From assembly GCF_036227225.1 (NCBI RefSeq), contig NZ_CP109444.1, positions 7,545,501 to 7,609,500 on the forward strand: 64,000 nt of DNA, read 5' to 3'. The first letter of the stretch is position 1, and the number at the start of each line of letters is the position of its first letter. This DNA comes from Streptomyces sp. NBC_01478. GTDB lineage: Bacteria > Actinomycetota > Actinomycetes > Streptomycetales > Streptomycetaceae. The notes beneath the pieces were generated by a model. It was given only the letters and a program-made list of their open reading frames with translations, was not told the origin of the DNA and ran no database searches. Shown here in pieces: positions 60,429-64,000 of the stretch. Made by a program: the position numbers and the translations under genes.

Positions 60429-61004
60429 GGGATGAGGCCACCTCCTAAGGAATCCGTGCGGTTCACGGAACCGGGGCCCGTTGGTTGTGCCGGCCGGGGT
60501 CCGCTAGTTATCGGATTCACAAGTTCACAAGTGGGGGGACTCTCAGAGTCGCAGGTAAAGCACGGGTCAACAAGAGGGCGCGCGCGGCCGGTTGGGGGCG
60601 TGTGCGGGCGTCACGTGGTGGTCAGTAGCGCATGTATTGATCGCGGGCGTTGGTGGGGTGCGGGGTCACCTCCCATCTCGCCGACGAGCTGCACGGTTGC
60701 GGTCATCACTGGTCGTTGGTGGTGGTCGTTGGTCACCCTCGGACGGCCCACAGGCGGCCCAGCGAGGGGGCCGCAGCAATCCCGAGCTAGTCGCCGGACA
60801 TCAGCTTGGGAAGCTGCGATCATTCGGGGCTGGTTCGGGCGTTGACGTGGGTGAACAGGTGAATTGCGGCCTCTTCGGGCTAGGACTGTTTCACCCTGCT
60901 TCCCCGCCTGGTCTGGGGCGCTTGTGGTGCAGACGGGGCAGTTGCTACAGCAGGCGACGGCAAATGATGAGCGGCTGGGTGACGGTTGACAGCAGGCTGA
61001 AGCG
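60429..61004. other. gene-poor, degraded intergenic tract
   Basis: No frame here has convincing codon use. ORFs at 60592-61008 (+) and 60611-60823 (-) have mixed composition and no ribosome-binding sites. The minus-strand stretch around 60830-60890 reads PEEAAIHLFTHVNARTSPE between stops and looks like a fragment of a lost gene's C-terminus. CAGAGTCGC and AGTTCACAAG repeats are short. I see no tRNA gene, integrase or clean direct repeat that would mark an attachment site. Confidence 0.5.
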
Positions 61005-61216
61005 ATGAGCCGCTGGAAGCTCTACGACAACTGGTAAGTCGATCTCGCCGGCCTCACAGTCGAGCAGCTCCGGGAGCGGAGAGCCTTCGCCTACGAGCGT
61101 GCTCAGGAGGGTGTGGTGCTTGGCATGGCTACAACCCCACGGCCGCTCGCCACTGGCGCGCGAGGCTATGCGCTGTCGATGACGAACTTGTGAGGCGGGG
61201 TATCCAGGAGGTGTAG
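61005..61216 (+). pseudogene. small pseudogene with a nonsense codon and a frameshift
   Basis: From ATG 61005 the frame reads MSRWKLYDNW, then TAA at 61035-61037 where GAA (Glu) would fit, then VDLAGLTVEQLRERRAFAYE and RAQEGVVLGM. A frameshift then leads into YNPTAARHWRARLCAVDDEL followed by VRRGIQEV and a TAG at 61214-61216. Joined, these make one plausible 70-residue helical protein of a type seen in Streptomyces accessory DNA. Two inactivating changes in so short a gene mean it is dead. Confidence 0.65.
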
Positions 61217-61435
61217 GCGTCATGCGACACGCTTGAGGCGTAGCTGATGACAGTCAGCTACGGCGGCGGGTGCGTCGACTGATCAGGCGCAACCGTGCCT
61301 CGCTGCACCTTCACCGGGCTTAGCCGCGCTGCCTGGTGACGTCCACCTGAGGAAGCCGCTACGGCGGAGGCATGCGATTAGGCCGTTGAGGACGTGGCTT
61401 CCTCGTTGCACCTCAAGACAGAGTCTCCAACTTGC
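61217..61435. other. non-coding tract before the island genes
   Basis: I see no frame longer than a few dozen codons with a start signal, and no clear repeat. Short frames here end quickly on both strands. It probably also derives from decayed genes. Confidence 0.4.
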
Positions 61436-61480
61436 TTGACCTTGCATCGGTACGATCACCTATCGTGAGTGACCGTACTT
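61436..61480 (+). promoter_or_regulatory. possible promoter and operator of the hydrolase operon
   Basis: TTGACC (61436-61441) and TATCGT 19 bases later form a weak promoter. Around it ACGAT-CACCT-ATCGT and GTACG...CGTAC are nested inverted repeats, as for an operator. The hydrolase start is about 80 bases on. Confidence 0.35.
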
Positions 61481-61538
61481 GGGGTGCTCTGCACGGGGGC
61501 TAACCTTCTCCACAGGTCTGCTGGCAGGGGGAGTGCTA

Positions 61539-62906
61539 ATGAGACGTCTCAGTCAAGAGACTTTCGCGAAAGAACGCTTTGGCAAGAGCCATAGCATGCA
61601 CCTCCATACTCGGCCTTCAGGGCCCACTAAAGCTGTCGCCGTATTCATTCACGGTCTGAATGGAAGCGGATATGGAACATGGAATGCTTGGCCCCGACTC
61701 CTCTTCGAAGGAGGAGATGGGACACCCTCGATGGACGTGGCTATCTATGACTACCCGAGTCTCCTGAGAGCTGTACGATATTTGCGCCTCGGGGCTGACA
61801 TTGATGTTCAAGCGCGGCAACTTGCCGATCATCTGGCGGAGCTGAGTAATGAATACGAAGAAGTGTATTTGGTTGCTCACAGTCTGGGAGGACTAGTAGC
61901 CGAGTCTGCCGTTAGCATTTATCTACAAGATGCACAATCAAAGGATGCGACTTGCTTGCCCGTTTCTCCTGTAGCGGCAATTTTTTTGATGGCGTCACCA
62001 ATGGGAGGGTCGGGGAAGGCGCTTTTCTTTCTGTCGTTCTTCCGAGACGTGAAACGATTGCGCCTTCTCTCTAAAGAGCAAGCGAGATACGCGGATTTCT
62101 TCAACTCGTACGTTCAGGTCCAGTGCCTGGCGTCTGAGGGAAAATATCGATTTATCGTTCCGCGTTATGCGGGGATTGCAACATTGGATATTGCCGTGAG
62201 TGCTACCAGTGCTTCTGGCGCACTTCCGAAAGAGCAGAAGCAGCAGTTCAAAGGTACACATTTCTCTGTTGTGAAACCCAAGGAGGCGACCGACCCACAG
62301 CATGTTTGGGTACTCCAAAGAATGCGCGATGTTCAAGATATTCGAGCTCAGTGGTATCGAAATGAAAAACAGAAAAAGATGAGCGCGGTGTTGGAAGACG
62401 GGTCAACGCCCGACTTCTTTGTGACGCAACTCGAGGGAGAGCGTCGTAGTTCAGAATGGGAAATCATCTACAACGCTGTCCGCGCTGACACCTCCACGTC
62501 TTATGTCGAGGTGGTTGATTACAATTACGTAAGAGCAGGAACCAAGGTTGACCTCCTAATCACCCTGAATGATGCATCGGGCGTCATGGATGAGAAATCG
62601 GCATCAAAAAGAGTTGTCGTTCAAGCTGTTGATTCCTTTGAGAAAGGGAGAGTGGCCTCAGTCGGTATCTGTCCTGTAGGTGAACGTCACTCGGAAGCAG
62701 AATCCGAGGTGGGTAAGTGGCTACCCTCAGCACTGCAGAACAAGTTTTATATTGAAGGCTCCCATGATTCCGGAGGGATCGGTCAGGTAATTAGTCGGTG
62801 GATTGACGCCTGCCTACACAGCCATCCCGTCAGGCAATCTGAACGGAGTCAGCGAGGTCTGCTCCAGTTGAATTACGACGCTTATGAGGAGGCTGAGGAT
62901 CTATGA
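61539..62906 (+). CDS. serine-esterase-like alpha/beta hydrolase in an AT-richer island
   Basis: The 455-residue protein has a DUF676/PGAP1-like lipase-type fold: VFIHGLNGSGYGTW near 36, nucleophile loop VAHSLGG (Ser115), and THFSVVKP with candidate His241, the H-x-x-[VI]-K-P form common in hydrolase domains attached to immune-type NTPases. An acid such as Asp71 or Asp89 should complete the triad. Residues 280-455 are a second, unrecognised alpha/beta domain. It has no signal peptide. GGGGGAG lies five bases before the ATG. Codon use (many A/T third bases) differs sharply from everything upstream, pointing to transfer. It overlaps the next gene by four bases. Confidence 0.8.
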   Translation: MRRLSQETFAKERFGKSHSMHLHTRPSGPTKAVAVFIHGLNGSGYGTWNAWPRLLFEGGDGTPSMDVAIYDYPSLLRAVRYLRLGADIDVQARQLADHLAELSNEYEEVYLVAHSLGGLVAESAVSIYLQDAQSKDATCLPVSPVAAIFLMASPMGGSGKALFFLSFFRDVKRLRLLSKEQARYADFFNSYVQVQCLASEGKYRFIVPRYAGIATLDIAVSATSASGALPKEQKQQFKGTHFSVVKPKEATDPQHVWVLQRMRDVQDIRAQWYRNEKQKKMSAVLEDGSTPDFFVTQLEGERRSSEWEIIYNAVRADTSTSYVEVVDYNYVRAGTKVDLLITLNDASGVMDEKSASKRVVVQAVDSFEKGRVASVGICPVGERHSEAESEVGKWLPSALQNKFYIEGSHDSGGIGQVISRWIDACLHSHPVRQSERSQRGLLQLNYDAYEEAEDL

Positions 62907-64000
62907 ATCTGGCTTGGATCGTGGCAGTACTACGCCCGAGAGATCTCCTTGTAGGGCACTCTATGGAAGAAGCTGATCCAGCTTGCCAGCTAGCCGCACT
63001 CGTATGCGGCGAACCGCTTTACATCCGGAAGTTTGAGGCAGATGAGACATCCGCTGATCCGGGCGTCAGGTTTATCGTACAAAGCCTTAACTCCTTGACG
63101 ATCAGAGAAGGCCTGAGCGGGCTTATCCATGAGATTGTTGAAGAGTCTGATGGAGACTCGGCGCGTACGTGTGCGCTTGGCCTGATGGCTTGTTGTGCAG
63201 CGGCAGAGATTGAGGACTACAATACTTGCGATTTCATCCTTGATTTTCTGTTGAGGAAACTAGATTCCGACGAAGATTCGGCAAATTCTCTCCTGCGCGC
63301 ACTCTTGCTGCAGCAGAGAGCTCTACGGCTGAGGGATACAGGAAGGGATCCTAAATCAGCCAGTACGGGAGCTTTGAAATTTGTCAATCAGGTCAGAGTC
63401 GACGAACTACCACCCTGTAAACTGGGCCCTTACGCAGATTTCTCAGCTACATTGAATTATTTGCTTGTCGCCCTGCGTAATGCGATTTGGAGTCTTGCAC
63501 CAACAATTGGTACGGATTTCGGTCGTGTAAGCGGCTGGGATGGGTTTCCATCTCGGGATGAGATCCTTAAGTCGCCACGGCCAGAGCAGCTGATCAAGAT
63601 CGGTGCTGACAGGTCTGAGGCTTATGCCAAGTTTGTTCTCCAGACCTACAGAAATCTTTTTGGAAGTAGACCGCGATACATTTTGGGCGGCCCGGAAGTT
63701 CCAGATATTTTCGCACAGGCGCTAGCTCTAGAACTGTTTGGGCATGCCAGTGTTCGAGAATCACGAAAGGAGCTTGCACTTCTTAGGCTCGTGCAAATCG
63801 ATGCGTACGAGCAGTCTGAGCATGTTCGCGATGCGTTGCGCCTGTTGAGGCATGCCGGAGCGTATAAGGAACTGTCGCTGGCTGTTGAAAGGTTCCGAAC
63901 TGCAGGTCCGCTGTGGGCCCTCAGTGAAGATGCGCGTCAAATTATTCAGCAGCGAACTGGAGATTATCCTCTCGGTCGGAACGAGCTTCGGGTGTTGCGG
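62903..64000 (+). CDS. unknown protein coupled to the hydrolase (partial, runs off the window)
   Basis: The frame from ATG 62903 stays open for 366 codons to the last base of the window. It starts MNLAWIVAVLRPRDLLVGHS and is predicted to be largely helical, with helical-hairpin stretches such as EHVRDALRLLRHAGAYKELS. I recognise no domain. The start overlaps the hydrolase stop (ATGA), with GAGGAGGCTGAGGA just upstream, so both are made together. Codon use matches the hydrolase, not the rest of the window. A role as regulator or sensor for the hydrolase is inference. Confidence 0.7.
   Translation, partial: MNLAWIVAVLRPRDLLVGHSMEEADPACQLAALVCGEPLYIRKFEADETSADPGVRFIVQSLNSLTIREGLSGLIHEIVEESDGDSARTCALGLMACCAAAEIEDYNTCDFILDFLLRKLDSDEDSANSLLRALLLQQRALRLRDTGRDPKSASTGALKFVNQVRVDELPPCKLGPYADFSATLNYLLVALRNAIWSLAPTIGTDFGRVSGWDGFPSRDEILKSPRPEQLIKIGADRSEAYAKFVLQTYRNLFGSRPRYILGGPEVPDIFAQALALELFGHASVRESRKELALLRLVQIDAYEQSEHVRDALRLLRHAGAYKELSLAVERFRTAGPLWALSEDARQIIQQRTGDYPLGRNELRVLR

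Noticed and set aside
60592..61008. 138-codon plus-strand ORF in the degraded tract
   Set aside because: Mixed codon use, no ribosome-binding site, no recognisable sequence; it probably arises by chance in gene debris.

Overview
The window is a 64-kb piece of a Streptomyces-type actinobacterial chromosome. Coding DNA from position 1 to about 60.4 kb is strongly GC-rich, with C or G in most third codon positions, many GTG starts and long meaningless antisense frames. At least ten genes lack a clear Shine-Dalgarno sequence and instead have a -10-like hexamer 6 or 7 bases before the start codon, which suggests leaderless transcripts, common in Streptomyces. The gene order moeZ, alkyltransferase-like protein, adnA, adnB, nudC, mycoredoxin, uvrD2, wblC/whiB7, ABC1 kinase, DUF2342 metalloprotease, PDZ-Lon protease and UPF0182 protein is the same block I remember from the Rv3193c to Rv3206c region of Mycobacterium tuberculosis. 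The central part is therefore an old actinobacterial core neighbourhood concerned with DNA repair, redox, sulfur transfer and antibiotic-stress regulation.

Layout. 1-4 kb: the start of a divergent gene, an alpha/beta hydrolase, and a membrane-anchored DUF3152 metzincin-like protein with a long DGTPAHGVPR-type repeat. 3.8-9.6 kb: a cysteine-containing leader peptide with its own promoter, followed by a complete peptide ABC transporter (binding lipoprotein, two permeases, fused double ATPase). 9.8-15.2 kb: a polysaccharide-type cluster (PelF/DUF3492 glycosyltransferase, multi-pass membrane protein, sugar-nucleotide epimerase, spherulin-4/GH135-like protein). 15.2-23.2 kb: moeZ behind a SigR-type promoter, two secreted S33 peptidase paralogues, a kinase-like/LPG-synthase-like membrane protein, and an alkyltransferase-like protein. 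23.5-36.5 kb: an AdnA/AdnB-type helicase-nuclease pair, M20 dipeptidase, NudC, methyltransferase, mycoredoxin and UvrD2. 36.4-38.2 kb: wblC with an autoregulated-type promoter, a 105-codon upstream ORF and an intrinsic attenuator, then two small genes. 38.2-41.7 kb: ABC1 kinase, a RRE-ThiF-like protein and a YgjP-like metallopeptidase. 41.8-44.9 kb: a TerD-AIM24 fusion followed by two AIM24 proteins. 45-54 kb: NUDIX, DUF2342 protease, SDR, MoaE, a small membrane protein, PDZ-Lon protease, PPA1309 protein and UPF0182 protein. 54.1-56.6 kb: two identical initiator tRNA genes either side of a Sel1-repeat protein. 56.6-60.4 kb: a sulfonate/nitrate-type ABC transporter, a Fur-family regulator and a CBS protein.

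From about 60.4 kb the character changes. A 1.1-kb tract carries only gene debris, including a recognisable small pseudogene with a nonsense codon and a frameshift. It is followed by two overlapping AT-richer genes, a serine-esterase-like hydrolase and a protein that runs off the end of the window. This looks like the left edge of an acquired, possibly defence-related, island.
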